Assembly (NCBI GenBank): GCA_964353175.1
Contig: CAYGUX010000010.1
Location: 1 to 64,000 of the forward strand
Reading direction: 5' to 3'
DNA: 64,000 bases
Origin: JAIYCX01 sp964353175
GTDB lineage: Bacteria > Bdellovibrionota_C > UBA2361 > SZUA-149 > DAOLCO01
The translations under genes and the position numbers were made by a program. Position 1 is the stretch's first letter, and each line of letters starts with the position of its first letter. The notes under the pieces were generated by a model that saw only the letters and a program-made list of their open reading frames with translations, was not told the DNA's origin and did not search any database. Of this stretch, positions 1 through 9,893 are shown one piece after another.

Positions 1-1
1 C

Positions 2-697
2 GCCAGTACCTCAGAGGAAGGTATGGAATTAGTGCAAATTGCTAATGAGGAATCTCGTATTCTGCAGGTTGGGCATTTAGAGCGATTCAATCCGGTATTT
101 GTTAAATTGAAATCCTGTTTGACTACACCCAGATACTTTGAAATTAAGAGGATAACTCCTTATAGAGGTCGAGGAGTGGATGTGGACGTTATTTTGGATT
201 TGATGATCCATGATATTGATTTATTGTTAGACTTGGTAGGACAAGAAGTCACCAAAATTGATGCGATTGGCTTCCCTGTTATTTCAAGCTCCGTTGATTT
301 GGCTCAAGTTAGAATAGAGTTCGAAGGTGGAGTGGTAGCAAATGTTAGTACCAGTAGAGTGGCTGCAGGTTCAGAAAGAAGGATGCGAATATTTCAACCT
401 GATGAGTATATTAGCGTTGATTTAATGAAAAGACATTTTAAACGGATGAGAAAAGTTCAGAATTCTGCTGCTTTAATTCCCATCGAAATTGAAGAGGAAA
501 GTTTTGGCGATGCAGATCCTTTGAAAGAAGAATTGATAAGTTTTATAGCCTCAGTAAGGAGTAGAACGGGGGTGGTCGTATCAGGCTTCGAAGCAGTTAA
601 TGCTATATTGGTGGTAGAAAAGATTAAAAAATCAATAGAGTCGTCCATCGATAATTTTAACAAACAGGTATTGAAATCTGAAAGTGTAGCAAGATAA
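2..697 (+). CDS. Gfo/Idh/MocA-family oxidoreductase, C-terminal part (cut by window start)
   Basis: The frame is open to the first base, so the N-terminal NAD(P)-binding Rossmann half lies outside the window. What remains is the substrate-binding C-terminal domain. The motif GHLERFNPVF and the segment DLMIHDIDLLLDL are typical of this family. In several LPS-producing bacteria such an enzyme is encoded between lpxA and lpxB, and GnnA of Acidithiobacillus oxidises UDP-GlcNAc on the way to a 3-amino lipid A precursor. Here lpxB follows after 5 bp, so a lipid A precursor or other nucleotide-sugar substrate is a reasonable inference. The exact substrate cannot be read from this half. Confidence 0.8.
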   Translation, partial: ASTSEEGMELVQIANEESRILQVGHLERFNPVFVKLKSCLTTPRYFEIKRITPYRGRGVDVDVILDLMIHDIDLLLDLVGQEVTKIDAIGFPVISSSVDLAQVRIEFEGGVVANVSTSRVAAGSERRMRIFQPDEYISVDLMKRHFKRMRKVQNSAALIPIEIEEESFGDADPLKEELISFIASVRSRTGVVVSGFEAVNAILVVEKIKKSIESSIDNFNKQVLKSESVAR

Positions 698-702
698 TTT
701 CT

Positions 703-1851
703 ATGACAAAAGAAAATAAAAAGAGTTTGTTAGTGGTGTGCGGAGAGGTCTCTAGTGATCAACATACCGCACCAATCATTGGGAAGTTATTAGAAAAACA
801 CCCAGAACTCAATGTATATGGGATGGGAGGGCGGAGTCTTCGGAACTCAGGAATGGAACTGTTAGTTGATGCTGAGAAAGAAGCTAGTGTGATGGGTTTC
901 ACAGAGGTATTAGCAAAAATACCTTCATTACTTGGATTCAAAAGGCAATTAGAGAAGGAAGTGGATATACGCCAAACGGAGGTAGCCTTGTTGGTTGATT
1001 TTCCCGACTTTAATTTGAGGTTAGCTAAAACCTTAAAACGTAAAGGGGTTAAAATAATATATTTTATCAGTCCTCAGTTATGGGCGTGGAGAAAGGGTCG
1101 AATCCATCAAGTAAAGAAGTATATAGATAAAGTTATTCCGATATTCCCTTTTGAAGAGGAGTTTTATAAGACTCATAATGTTGATGCAACATACATAGGT
1201 CATCCATTTCTTGATAAAGAAAAAGTTTCAATAAGTAAAGAAGAATTTTGTACTCACTACAATTTAGATCCGAATAAACAAATCTTGGGCCTACTCCCTG
1301 GAAGTCGTGCCACAGAAATACGCAATCTGGTTCCTATTTTTAATGAAGTTTATAGAAAGCTTCGAGTTGAGCGACCTGAATTGCAAGTGGTGCTTCCAAT
1401 TGCTCCAGGAGTTAGGCCTTTAATTCGAGAGTTGATATGTGATGGCATTGTACTGGTTAATGAGTCAGCTAGGGAAGTCCTAGCATTTTCTCGTGCGTCA
1501 GTCGTGGCCTCAGGCACAGCTACGGTAGAGGCAGCCTTGGCTGGCAATCCATTTTTTATTGTGTATAAAGTTTCGACTTTAACCTACATAATCGGCAAAC
1601 TTCTAATCAGGGGAGTGAAGTTTATTGGTATGCCCAATCTGATCGCCAAAAAGAAAATTATAGAGGAATTGATTCAGTCAGATTGCAACGCGGAAAATAT
1701 CTTAAACCAGATCAACATAGTTTTGGATGATAGCGTTAAACGAGATGAAATAATTGCTGGACTTGAAGTCGTAAGGAAGAATTTAGGGGAAGTTAAACAA
1801 AACTCTGTAGCAAATGGCGTTTCGAGCATAATTGAAACCTATCTATATTAA
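703..1851 (+). CDS. lpxB: lipid-A-disaccharide synthase
   Basis: LpxB joins UDP-2,3-diacylglucosamine to lipid X, releasing UDP, at the inner face of the cytoplasmic membrane. The 382 residues match the usual family length. Visible landmarks are GEVSSDQH near residues 14-21, SPQLWAWRKGR near 123-133, LLPGSRATEI near 197 and SGTATVEAALA near 270, all typical of this GT-B (GT19) enzyme. It starts 5 bp after the oxidoreductase and is followed by msbA and waaA, so it is the second visible gene of a lipid A/Kdo operon. Confidence 0.96.
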   Translation: MTKENKKSLLVVCGEVSSDQHTAPIIGKLLEKHPELNVYGMGGRSLRNSGMELLVDAEKEASVMGFTEVLAKIPSLLGFKRQLEKEVDIRQTEVALLVDFPDFNLRLAKTLKRKGVKIIYFISPQLWAWRKGRIHQVKKYIDKVIPIFPFEEEFYKTHNVDATYIGHPFLDKEKVSISKEEFCTHYNLDPNKQILGLLPGSRATEIRNLVPIFNEVYRKLRVERPELQVVLPIAPGVRPLIRELICDGIVLVNESAREVLAFSRASVVASGTATVEAALAGNPFFIVYKVSTLTYIIGKLLIRGVKFIGMPNLIAKKKIIEELIQSDCNAENILNQINIVLDDSVKRDEIIAGLEVVRKNLGEVKQNSVANGVSSIIETYLY

Positions 1852-1875
1852 AAATACTAAAAACTGGAAATAATT

Positions 1876-3630
1876 GTGTCAAGCACTACAACCTTTAAAA
1901 GATTAGTATCCTATCTAAAGCCATATAAATGGACTTTTTCAACTAGCATTCTATCGATGACGATATTCGGTGCGACCGATGGACTTATCCCTTATTTTCT
2001 TAAGAAAATATTAGATGATGTTTTTGGTTCTAAGAATAAAGAGATGCTAAAATACCTTGTAATAGCCTTGGTGATATTCTCTGTGGTACGGGGAGTTTTT
2101 GGATTCCTTGAGAAGTATCTATCAGCTAGGGTAGGGTACTCTGTTGTTCGAGATATTAGGAATGAGATTTTTAATAAGGTGCTATACGCATCAGTTGGGT
2201 TTCTCGAAGCTGTGCCAAGCGGTGGAATTATTAGTCGGGTAACCAATGACTCGCTTTTAGTTCGGACAGCTTTGACTGAAGCAGGAGCTTCATTATTAAG
2301 AGATTCAGTTAGGGTCATCGCTTTGTTGGTTGTGGCGTTCTATTTAGACCCTACCTTAGCAATGATGGCATTTATAGGGTTCCCATTTTGTGTGTTGCCT
2401 GTTCTGAAGTTTGGTAAAAGAGTTAAAAAATTGAGTAGAAAGGGCCAAGAGCAGTTTGGTGGTATCACAGGACTATTAAGTGAGGTGATTTCAGGTGCTA
2501 AAGTCGTACGAGCTTTTACTCGGGAGAAATGGGAGGAGGAACGGTTTAATCGTGAGAATAATAATTTCAATGAAGTTCTCTTAAAGGCCGAAAAGTATGG
2601 GGCTTTAGCCTCTCCAACTAATGAAGTGTTGGCGACTTTGGCTATTGCTGGAATCATCGTATATGGCGCCTTAAGTGTAATCGGAGGAGTTCGTACTCAA
2701 GGTGACTTTATTGCCTTTATCACCTCGGTTTTTCTACTATATGAGCCATTCAAAAAGCTAAGTCGTGTTAATACAACCTTGCAAACTGGAATATCCGCCG
2801 CAGATAGGATATTTGAATTCATAGATACCGAAGACATAGTTAAGGATGAAGGTAGGGAAGAGCTATCTAGTGATTCACTTAGTGTTGAGTTTAAGAATGT
2901 CGGATTTAGTTATGATAGTTCCGGGAAGGAAGTAGTTATAGATGTTAGTCATAAGGTATTGCCTAATTCTATGCTCGCCCTAGTGGGTATGTCTGGCTCA
3001 GGGAAATCTACCCTGGTAAGTCTTTTGCCTAGATTCTATGATGTAACTCGAGGTCAGATTTTAATTAATGGCCTTGATATTAGAGATTATACTATTGCTT
3101 CATTAAGAGGGAAGTTATCCCTCGTGAGCCAGCATGTATTTTTGTTTGACGACACAGTTTATAATAACATTGCCTATGGCCGTGAAGGTGCAACAAGAGA
3201 TGAAGTTATTCAGGCAGCTAGAGGCGCTAACGCTTTAGAGTTTATCGAACAGATGGATAATCAGTTCGATACAAAGATTGGAGAGCAGGGATATAAGTTG
3301 TCCGGTGGACAAAGGGCTAGAATATCCATTGCAAGAGCACTATTAAAAAATTCTCCATTGCTAATATTAGATGAAGCGACTTCTAGTTTAGATAATGATT
3401 CAGAAGAACAAGTACAGACAGCGATTGATGAGTTAATGGTAGGGCGAACAGTGATAGTTATTGCTCATAGGCTTTCAACTATTCGTAGCGCAGATTGTAT
3501 TTTGGTTATGAAAAGTGGAAAAATCATAGAAACTGGCGATCATGAGACTTTGCTAAAGGTCGGAGGAGAATACCGTAGGCTTTATGATATACAGTTTAAG
3601 GATACAAACGTATTAAGGCAAGTTTCATGA
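1876..3630 (+). CDS. msbA: lipid A export ABC transporter, ATP-binding/permease protein
   Basis: A half-size ABC exporter of 584 residues. The first ~320 residues form the six-helix membrane domain. The ATPase domain follows, with Walker A GMSGSGKST (~372-380), signature LSGGQ, Walker B LLILDEATSSLD and the H-loop IAHRLST. MsbA flips core-lipid A across the inner membrane, and the lpxB-msbA-waaA context supports that role over multidrug export. The start is GTG with a nearby purine-rich site (ggaaa). Its last codons overlap the start of waaA by 4 bp (ATGA), indicating translational coupling. Confidence 0.93.
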   Translation: MSSTTTFKRLVSYLKPYKWTFSTSILSMTIFGATDGLIPYFLKKILDDVFGSKNKEMLKYLVIALVIFSVVRGVFGFLEKYLSARVGYSVVRDIRNEIFNKVLYASVGFLEAVPSGGIISRVTNDSLLVRTALTEAGASLLRDSVRVIALLVVAFYLDPTLAMMAFIGFPFCVLPVLKFGKRVKKLSRKGQEQFGGITGLLSEVISGAKVVRAFTREKWEEERFNRENNNFNEVLLKAEKYGALASPTNEVLATLAIAGIIVYGALSVIGGVRTQGDFIAFITSVFLLYEPFKKLSRVNTTLQTGISAADRIFEFIDTEDIVKDEGREELSSDSLSVEFKNVGFSYDSSGKEVVIDVSHKVLPNSMLALVGMSGSGKSTLVSLLPRFYDVTRGQILINGLDIRDYTIASLRGKLSLVSQHVFLFDDTVYNNIAYGREGATRDEVIQAARGANALEFIEQMDNQFDTKIGEQGYKLSGGQRARISIARALLKNSPLLILDEATSSLDNDSEEQVQTAIDELMVGRTVIVIAHRLSTIRSADCILVMKSGKIIETGDHETLLKVGGEYRRLYDIQFKDTNVLRQVS

Positions 3631-4919
3631 GGTTAGCCTCTAGCCTGTTTTTCTACATTCCATATCAGTTCATCGTAGTCGGATATTCGTTGTTCCATGC
3701 TTTTCGGAATGTTGAATTTCGAAGGACTCTTAAAGAAAGAATATTTTTACAAGACGAAATTGTTCAAAATAAGAATAGAAAAAGAGTATGGGTGCATAGT
3801 GCATCAGTAGGGGAAGTCCGAGGTGTCGTGCCCTACGTTGATATGCTTTTATCTAGTACATTGGATTTACAGCTCATATTTACGACAACTTCTGCCACTG
3901 GTAAGGAGGAGGTGGAAAAACTCTACCCTGATAGGTTTGTATCCCTATTGCCCCTAGATTTATCTAGTTTAATGAGTAGGTTCATGAAAAAACATCAGCC
4001 TGACCTAGTCATAATTAATGAAACCGAAATATGGCCACAGTTGTTTACTCAGTCTCAAAAGCTCGGGATTCCTTTAATTATTGTAAACGGAAGAATATCT
4101 GATCGAACGTTTGGCAATTATCTAAGATTAAAACCCTTGTTTACTAATCTATTGAATAAGATAGATTTGATTGCAGTGCAGTCAGATTTAGATAAGGAGA
4201 GGTTTATACGAATCGGTGCGAATGCAAAAAGCGTAACTGTCGCTGGGAATACTAAATTTGATACAGATATAGAAGTCGTTGATAGATATACAGAAGAAAT
4301 GCTTGAGAAATTTAAAAGTTTAACTAAGTATTCTTTGAGTTTTGGAAGCGTAAGAGAGGAGGAAGAGGAGATTGTAATCTCTACAATCAAAACCTTACTA
4401 ACTCAAAGCATAAGTTGTTCTTTCTTTATTGCACCAAGGCATCCTAAAAGATTTAATGCCTTTTATGAGAAACTTTTGCGCTTGAATATTCCTATTTTAA
4501 GGCGTTCCAATAGTAATTTGACAGATGTTGAAGCCTTGGATACATCCAGTATATTCTACCTTGATACTTTAGGGCAGATGTTAGCTATATACAAAGCCTC
4601 TTCAATAGCTTTTGTCGGAGGGACGTATTCAAAAGTAGGGGGGCATAATATTTTAGAGCCTGCTTATTTTAGTACCGCAATAGTGGTGGGTCCAAGAGTT
4701 GAGGCTCAAAGAGAAGGCTTTAATGCCTTGAATCAAAAGAAAGCTATTTTTATAGTGCCAGATTCAGCGGAACTGGGTGGAAGGCTTATAGAATTGCTTC
4801 GGGCGGAGGAGATGGTAATTGACTCTGGTCGCCTTGCACATCAAGCTTATCTAGAGTTAAGAGGTGCAAGTAATAGACTTTACTCACTGACTGAAAAATA
4901 TTTTACGGAAGGTAGCTAA
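3627..4919 (+). CDS. waaA: 3-deoxy-D-manno-octulosonic acid (Kdo) transferase
   Basis: A GT30-family glycosyltransferase of 430 residues that adds Kdo from CMP-Kdo to lipid IVA. The N-terminus carries a membrane anchor. Family motifs include HSASVGEVRG near residues 57-66, INETEIWPQLF near 131-141, a glycine-rich GGTYSKVGGHNILEP and an acceptor-side PRHPKRF. It overlaps msbA by 4 bp and the next lipoprotein gene by 1 bp, so the operon is tightly packed. The number of Kdo residues transferred cannot be told from the sequence. Confidence 0.95.
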   Translation: MRLASSLFFYIPYQFIVVGYSLFHAFRNVEFRRTLKERIFLQDEIVQNKNRKRVWVHSASVGEVRGVVPYVDMLLSSTLDLQLIFTTTSATGKEEVEKLYPDRFVSLLPLDLSSLMSRFMKKHQPDLVIINETEIWPQLFTQSQKLGIPLIIVNGRISDRTFGNYLRLKPLFTNLLNKIDLIAVQSDLDKERFIRIGANAKSVTVAGNTKFDTDIEVVDRYTEEMLEKFKSLTKYSLSFGSVREEEEEIVISTIKTLLTQSISCSFFIAPRHPKRFNAFYEKLLRLNIPILRRSNSNLTDVEALDTSSIFYLDTLGQMLAIYKASSIAFVGGTYSKVGGHNILEPAYFSTAIVVGPRVEAQREGFNALNQKKAIFIVPDSAELGGRLIELLRAEEMVIDSGRLAHQAYLELRGASNRLYSLTEKYFTEGS

Positions 4920-5506
4920 TGAATAGAGTAGCACTACTTTTTTTAACATTGATCCTTTTTAATGCGTGTAGTCCAAAGAAAGGTTATTTAGGGCCAGAAC
5001 GACCTCAAGAAGAGCTTTCTATCGTCTATTACGATAATTGTGACTCTAGTATAGATAGAGTCAAGGCAAGTAGTGAAGGCGTAGAGTTTAGTGGTTCAGG
5101 AATAGAATTATTGCCTGGTAAGAGAGTAATTGATATCTCAGTGGAAAGACCACTTCGCCCATATAACTGCATTCCACAAACTACCTTTGATCAATTTGGT
5201 TATAATCAATGTATAGATAGAAGAAATAGAGCGATTAGTAAAAACTCGAAATATGTGCCTGATTGTTACGGAAGTGATTATACTAAAACAACTTACTTTT
5301 GTGATCAAGAGTTTAACTCGTTTCTTTGTTCTAATTCCTATCAACTTGTTAAAGCTATGAAATATGAAGCATGCGTTTATCAAGAAGCTATGAATCTATT
5401 TTTTAAGTTAACTGAAAAAAAGAGTTCTTCTTTAGTGGGCAACTTAAATAAATGCCAGGCTTTGGGCGGTGAAGTTCGAAGGGTGGAATTTAACAATTTG
5501 CCTTAA
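4919..5506 (+). CDS. predicted lipoprotein of unknown function
   Basis: 195 residues starting with a lipoprotein signal peptide: a hydrophobic stretch ends in the lipobox FNAC, predicting lipidation of Cys17. The mature part has eight or more cysteines (including CDSS, CIPQ, QCID, CYGSD, FCDQE, LCSN, EACV, KCQ), suggesting a disulfide-bonded periplasmic or outer-membrane protein. Its ATG overlaps the waaA stop codon, so it is probably made with the lipid A enzymes. I do not recognise the family. A role in envelope assembly is only a guess from context. Confidence 0.75.
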   Translation: MNRVALLFLTLILFNACSPKKGYLGPERPQEELSIVYYDNCDSSIDRVKASSEGVEFSGSGIELLPGKRVIDISVERPLRPYNCIPQTTFDQFGYNQCIDRRNRAISKNSKYVPDCYGSDYTKTTYFCDQEFNSFLCSNSYQLVKAMKYEACVYQEAMNLFFKLTEKKSSSLVGNLNKCQALGGEVRRVEFNNLP

Positions 5507-5508
5507 CT

Positions 5509-5808
5509 ATGAAATTGATAAAATACTTTTCTATTTTTGTTTTTATTATTGGTTTAGCATCTTGTTTTGGCGACCCTGAGAAGGAATTACCTATCTTAAT
5601 AAATGATTTAAGTTCTAAGGATTCGGGAGTTAGGAATAGGGCATGTTTAAGGATCGGATCTTTTTCTTCGGAAGCTGAAATCGCTGTGCCCTACTTGATC
5701 AAGTTACTTAATGATCCAAATAATGGCGTCAGGACCTCTGCCGCTTTTGCCTTAAGGAAAATTGGAAGCCCTAAGGCGCAACATGCGCTTGATTTCTATG
5801 TTAAGTAA
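5509..5808 (+). CDS. small HEAT-repeat lipoprotein
   Basis: 99 residues with a lipobox (LASC, Cys19) after a hydrophobic leader. The mature part is about two HEAT-like helical repeats (VRNRACLRIGSF and VRTSAAFALRKIG), which usually serve in protein binding. It starts 2 bp after the preceding lipoprotein and is probably the last gene of the lpxB operon. It may be a periplasmic adaptor. No enzymatic residues are apparent. Confidence 0.75.
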   Translation: MKLIKYFSIFVFIIGLASCFGDPEKELPILINDLSSKDSGVRNRACLRIGSFSSEAEIAVPYLIKLLNDPNNGVRTSAAFALRKIGSPKAQHALDFYVK

Positions 5809-5941
5809 TTGAATTAAGGAATCTATATTTATGATCGTAGCCTGTGTAAGGTGCTGATATTATGCATGCTTTTCAAGCCTTTTAGCTCTTTGGAAGATTG
5901 ACCGACAATATATAGGAAATTTAATTCTCATATTTTGTAGA

Positions 5942-7006
5942 ATGTCATATCGAAACACCCCAGATCTAATTACGACACTAAGAGAGAAGCTCTTAGATAG
6001 TGACCAATCGGAGAAATACTTTCTAAAGAAAGGTACCGTTGTCGCTGAGGAGTATGTTGTTGGAGACAAGGTTGCCGAAGGAGGGAGTGGATATGTATAT
6101 CAGTGCCACCGAAGAAGCGAGCCTGGTAAAATATATGCTCTAAAGGTAACTTATCCGAAAAGTTTGAATGCTGCTAGAAGATTCCAGGCTGAAGTAACGG
6201 CTTCATTCGAAGTAAAACATATAAATGTACTAAGAAGTATTGATTGTCTATTCCATGGTTCAGCACTAGCGTATGTAATGGAGTATGCTCCAGGCGGTGA
6301 CCTAAGGGAAATTCTAGATAAGGGAGAGGAGGTTCCTATACCGGCATTTTTGACAATAGCTAAACAAATGCTAGCTGGCTTGTCTGCCATTCATGCAAAA
6401 GGGATCGTACATCGAGACATTAAGCCTGAGAATGTATTATTTTCAGGGGAAGGTTATTTGAAAATAGCGGATTTTGGTATTTCTTTCACAAGTGATCTGA
6501 CAAGGGTTACTAATAATGGTTCTTTAGTAGGGACTATAAATTACATGGCTCCTGAGTATGTGAAGAGAGGGGTTTTTGACGAAAGGTCTGATCTTTTTTC
6601 ACTTGGTGTACTGCTTTATGAGTTGCTTACTCATAAAATGCCTTATGGTTATTCAAAAAGTTTAGATGAGTTAGTGAGACGAATTTCTAAACCACCTCGG
6701 TCAGCTAGCGAAATCAGGGCTGAGATCCCTTTTAGGATAAGTAATGTCCTCGCCAAGCTCCTAGCTCCAGATCCTCTTGAGAGATATCAATCCGCATCTG
6801 AGGTGGGTATAGATTTTGCCATAATTGAAGAGGAGGAAATTCTAAAACATCAGCCACCAGTAGAGCACAGTATAGTTGAATATGCCCAAGTTGATGAATT
6901 GTATGTTGAAGAGAAAATAAAATGGTTCAATCTTTTTGTCTTTATATTTGCAAGTATAATAATTTCATCTTTATTAGCCATAGCTATTAAGCTTTTTAAT
7001 CTATAG
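5942..7006 (+). CDS. Hanks-type serine/threonine protein kinase with C-terminal membrane anchor
   Basis: 354 residues. The kinase domain spans about 36-300 and has all key motifs: glycine loop EGGSGYVY (~44-51), ATP-anchoring Lys68 (YALKVT), HRDIKPEN with catalytic Asp159, DFG in IADFGIS, and an APE-type motif (APEYV). One transmembrane helix lies near 331-351 and is followed by only a few residues, so there is no external sensor domain. This is a tail-anchored cytoplasmic kinase. It runs convergently into the histidine kinase, and the 3' ends overlap by 11 bp. Substrates are unknown. Confidence 0.9.
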   Translation: MSYRNTPDLITTLREKLLDSDQSEKYFLKKGTVVAEEYVVGDKVAEGGSGYVYQCHRRSEPGKIYALKVTYPKSLNAARRFQAEVTASFEVKHINVLRSIDCLFHGSALAYVMEYAPGGDLREILDKGEEVPIPAFLTIAKQMLAGLSAIHAKGIVHRDIKPENVLFSGEGYLKIADFGISFTSDLTRVTNNGSLVGTINYMAPEYVKRGVFDERSDLFSLGVLLYELLTHKMPYGYSKSLDELVRRISKPPRSASEIRAEIPFRISNVLAKLLAPDPLERYQSASEVGIDFAIIEEEEILKHQPPVEHSIVEYAQVDELYVEEKIKWFNLFVFIFASIIISSLLAIAIKLFNL

Positions 7007-9893
7007 AAAGCGCCGAAATTAATTGATTGAAGCTATATGGTTTTGCTAGAAAAGATATATTAGTTTGATTTAACACTTCGATTTTATTAATTTGATTCGT
7101 ATATCCACTTATCACTAAAATAGGTGTTTCTGGTCGCATCGATCTGATTTTTATTATGGCTTCCTCAGCGCTTGTTACTGGAGTAGATAAATCTAGAATA
7201 GCCGCGTCTATGTTAAGTGATTTGTCTTTCAATCTAGAAAGTATCGGAAGGGTATTGTCAGATATTAGTACTGTCGCACCTGCTATTGTAAGCATTTCTT
7301 TGGATACGTCCCTACTAAGAGACTCATCTCCAATAAGTATAAAAGTTTTTCCCTTAATGTTCCCTTGAGAATTTATATGGTGATAGTCAGTATTAACCAT
7401 GTTCTTTTTAGGAGTAGAGGTTGGTAATCTAACTGAAAACTTAGAGCCATTGGGGCATGTAGATTGTACTTCTAAAAGGCCACCATGGTTCTCAATGATG
7501 CCTAAAACAGCGGATAGGCCTAGTCCTCTGCCATTAGGTTTAGTTGTAAAGAAAGGTTCGAATATTTGCTGCTTAATTTCTTCAGGAATGCCTTTGCCAT
7601 TGTCTTGAACTTCTAACTGAGCCAGTTCTTCGTTGAATTTTGTACTAATGGTAATTTGTTTCCCACCTTCGGAAGCCGCTTCTATTGCATTGGAAACTAA
7701 ATTCATTATTACTTGTTCGATTTGAGTTTTATCACCAAGAATCAATGGTAAGTTTGGATCTATCGAATATATTATTTCTACATCTTTGGAAATTGGCCCT
7801 TTAAAAATGAAAGTACATTCTTGTACTAACTCATTTATATTAATTAATCCTCTCTGGATAGGTTTGCTTTTGCTATAGCATAGTAATTGGTTGCATAAAG
7901 AGCTTGCTTTTTCTCCGGCTATAAGGACCTTTTCTATATAACTAAAAGTATCAGACTTCCTATCGAGATCGCGCATTGAAAGAGTGCAATTACCCATTAT
8001 GATTTGAAGAAGATTATTAAAGTCGTGTGCGATACCACTAGCGAGTAAAGCTAAACTCTCAAGACGTTTAGTATTTGCGACTTCTTCAAGCCATTTTTTT
8101 TCTCTTTCTTCCGTCACTTTGCGCTCCGTAATATCTGTGGATACACCAAGAACTAAATAGCGTCCATCGTGCGGATTTAAAATTGGTTTTTTAACTGTCT
8201 GTAGATATCTTACATTACCGCTACTATCAGTAATTTTTTCTTCAGGAATATTAATTTCTTTTTTACCTAGAATTACCCTAGTATCATCTTCTCTAAATTT
8301 TTTAACTTCTAAGGAATCGTAGTTGTAGTCAGAATCCTTTTTTCCAATCATCCCTTCAGGAGTTGTTCCATAAACCTTACTAACACTTTCATTGGCTAGT
8401 ACGAAAGTACCGTCTAGAGACTTTGCAAATATAAAGGCAGGATTTAAGTCTATAACACTTTTAAACAGTTTCTTTTGTTCTTTAAGATCGTTAATCGCTT
8501 TATATTGCGTAGTTATATCTAGTACTTGCAAGAGAAAGTAGGATTGTACAGTGTTAGTTGATTCAATATTGGAGATATCTGTATAAACCTGTAAGTACTC
8601 CCCCGAAGGTAGTTCAATCCGTCTATTACCTTTAGAGGTGATGTCATCAAGGTTGGAATCTGTATTTAATAGAGTCTTGGGAATAATGTTATTTATCAAT
8701 TGGTGTTGACCTTCTACGAGATTGCTTAGGCTCCTATTTATTCTAATAATCTCTCCAGACTTATTGAATACGGCCATCCCAATATTTGATCCATCGAATG
8801 CACCTTTAGCAAATGCAAGGCTTTCTCTCAGAATGCTTCTAGTCTCAGCGTGTTCAAGTATAATGCTAAAGGCAGTGCGTAATTGGTCTAAAGCAAACAC
8901 CGTATGCTCTTCAAGCTTATTACTGGGCTTAGAAAACTCTACAGCCAGTATAAAATTCATTGAAGAATTTTTATTCTGATGGTCGGATGCTATTATCACT
9001 GCGGATGTATTTTCCTCAGAAAGTATTTTTTTTAGGATGGAGGGTAGTCCAATGGCTAATTTATTAGTATTTGGAATCCAGAGATATTTTGAGTGGAGGG
9101 CAATTTTATGTAGATTTTGCGATTGGAAGTAGTCAAGACTATCTTCGGGATTATAAGGATTAATAGGATAGTGAGTCGCATGTTCTTGATTTAAGATGAG
9201 AGCACTGATATTTATGTTTTTAATGAGATTTGAAAATGAACTTAGTGTTTTTTTAATTAGGGTATTTAAGGAAAGATATTCTGACTTCCTACAAAGAGCT
9301 GATACTTCCCTTAGTAATATTTCATTGTTAAACGCAGATTTCTTTTTAAGTTCAAGTGAGCTAAAGGTTTGGCATACCCATCTACTACAAAGATCTGCAA
9401 ATGGAATAAGAGAAAGATTATGTAATCGACTTAATTCGGAATTATTTCTACGATCAGCGAAACTTAAAACCCCAATCATTTGTCCATTATCCCAAAGACC
9501 CAAATTTATAATTGAGTTTATTTCTATTTTTTCAAGATATTCTTGATAGAAATTTTTTGTGAGAGGATTTTCTTGAGCATTATTGATGGAGAGTACTCTA
9601 TGGTGTTTGATGGCTTCAAAATATTCAGGGAATGCCGAGATTATAATTTGTTGATTAGATGAGAAAGACCCACTAAGTCTGCTATATAGGCTTTTGCAGG
9701 TTAAAATAGTGTCTGATGGATCGAATATCCAAACTCCACACCTGTCAACATCGTAAGTATTAACAAGGGAGTAGCATAGTTTTTCTAAGGTACTGTCAAG
9801 ATCATTTATGTTGCTTACTTGTACTTTGGAAAACGTCATTAGAAGATCATCAAAGGTATGGCATGAGTCATCTGATCGATATGCTTCTAACAT
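6996..9893 (-). CDS. hybrid sensor histidine kinase (GAF-PAS-PAS-HisKA-HATPase-REC)
   Basis: 965 residues with no convincing membrane segment, so probably a soluble cytoplasmic sensor. The N-terminal ~340 residues look like one or two GAF domains. They are followed by two PAS domains (~365-470 and ~490-605), a HisKA region with IAHDFNNLL (phospho-His623), a HATPase_c domain (NLVSNAIEA; DNGKGIP; GRGLGLS) and a C-terminal receiver domain with phospho-acceptor Asp901 (AAILDLS) and conserved Lys in LAKPYS. Domain order is that of a hybrid kinase, which often passes phosphate to a separate HPt protein. No partner response regulator is encoded nearby, and the signal is unknown. Confidence 0.92.
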   Translation of the reverse strand: MLEAYRSDDSCHTFDDLLMTFSKVQVSNINDLDSTLEKLCYSLVNTYDVDRCGVWIFDPSDTILTCKSLYSRLSGSFSSNQQIIISAFPEYFEAIKHHRVLSINNAQENPLTKNFYQEYLEKIEINSIINLGLWDNGQMIGVLSFADRRNNSELSRLHNLSLIPFADLCSRWVCQTFSSLELKKKSAFNNEILLREVSALCRKSEYLSLNTLIKKTLSSFSNLIKNINISALILNQEHATHYPINPYNPEDSLDYFQSQNLHKIALHSKYLWIPNTNKLAIGLPSILKKILSEENTSAVIIASDHQNKNSSMNFILAVEFSKPSNKLEEHTVFALDQLRTAFSIILEHAETRSILRESLAFAKGAFDGSNIGMAVFNKSGEIIRINRSLSNLVEGQHQLINNIIPKTLLNTDSNLDDITSKGNRRIELPSGEYLQVYTDISNIESTNTVQSYFLLQVLDITTQYKAINDLKEQKKLFKSVIDLNPAFIFAKSLDGTFVLANESVSKVYGTTPEGMIGKKDSDYNYDSLEVKKFREDDTRVILGKKEINIPEEKITDSSGNVRYLQTVKKPILNPHDGRYLVLGVSTDITERKVTEEREKKWLEEVANTKRLESLALLASGIAHDFNNLLQIIMGNCTLSMRDLDRKSDTFSYIEKVLIAGEKASSLCNQLLCYSKSKPIQRGLININELVQECTFIFKGPISKDVEIIYSIDPNLPLILGDKTQIEQVIMNLVSNAIEAASEGGKQITISTKFNEELAQLEVQDNGKGIPEEIKQQIFEPFFTTKPNGRGLGLSAVLGIIENHGGLLEVQSTCPNGSKFSVRLPTSTPKKNMVNTDYHHINSQGNIKGKTFILIGDESLSRDVSKEMLTIAGATVLISDNTLPILSRLKDKSLNIDAAILDLSTPVTSAEEAIIKIRSMRPETPILVISGYTNQINKIEVLNQTNISFLAKPYSFNQLISALSID

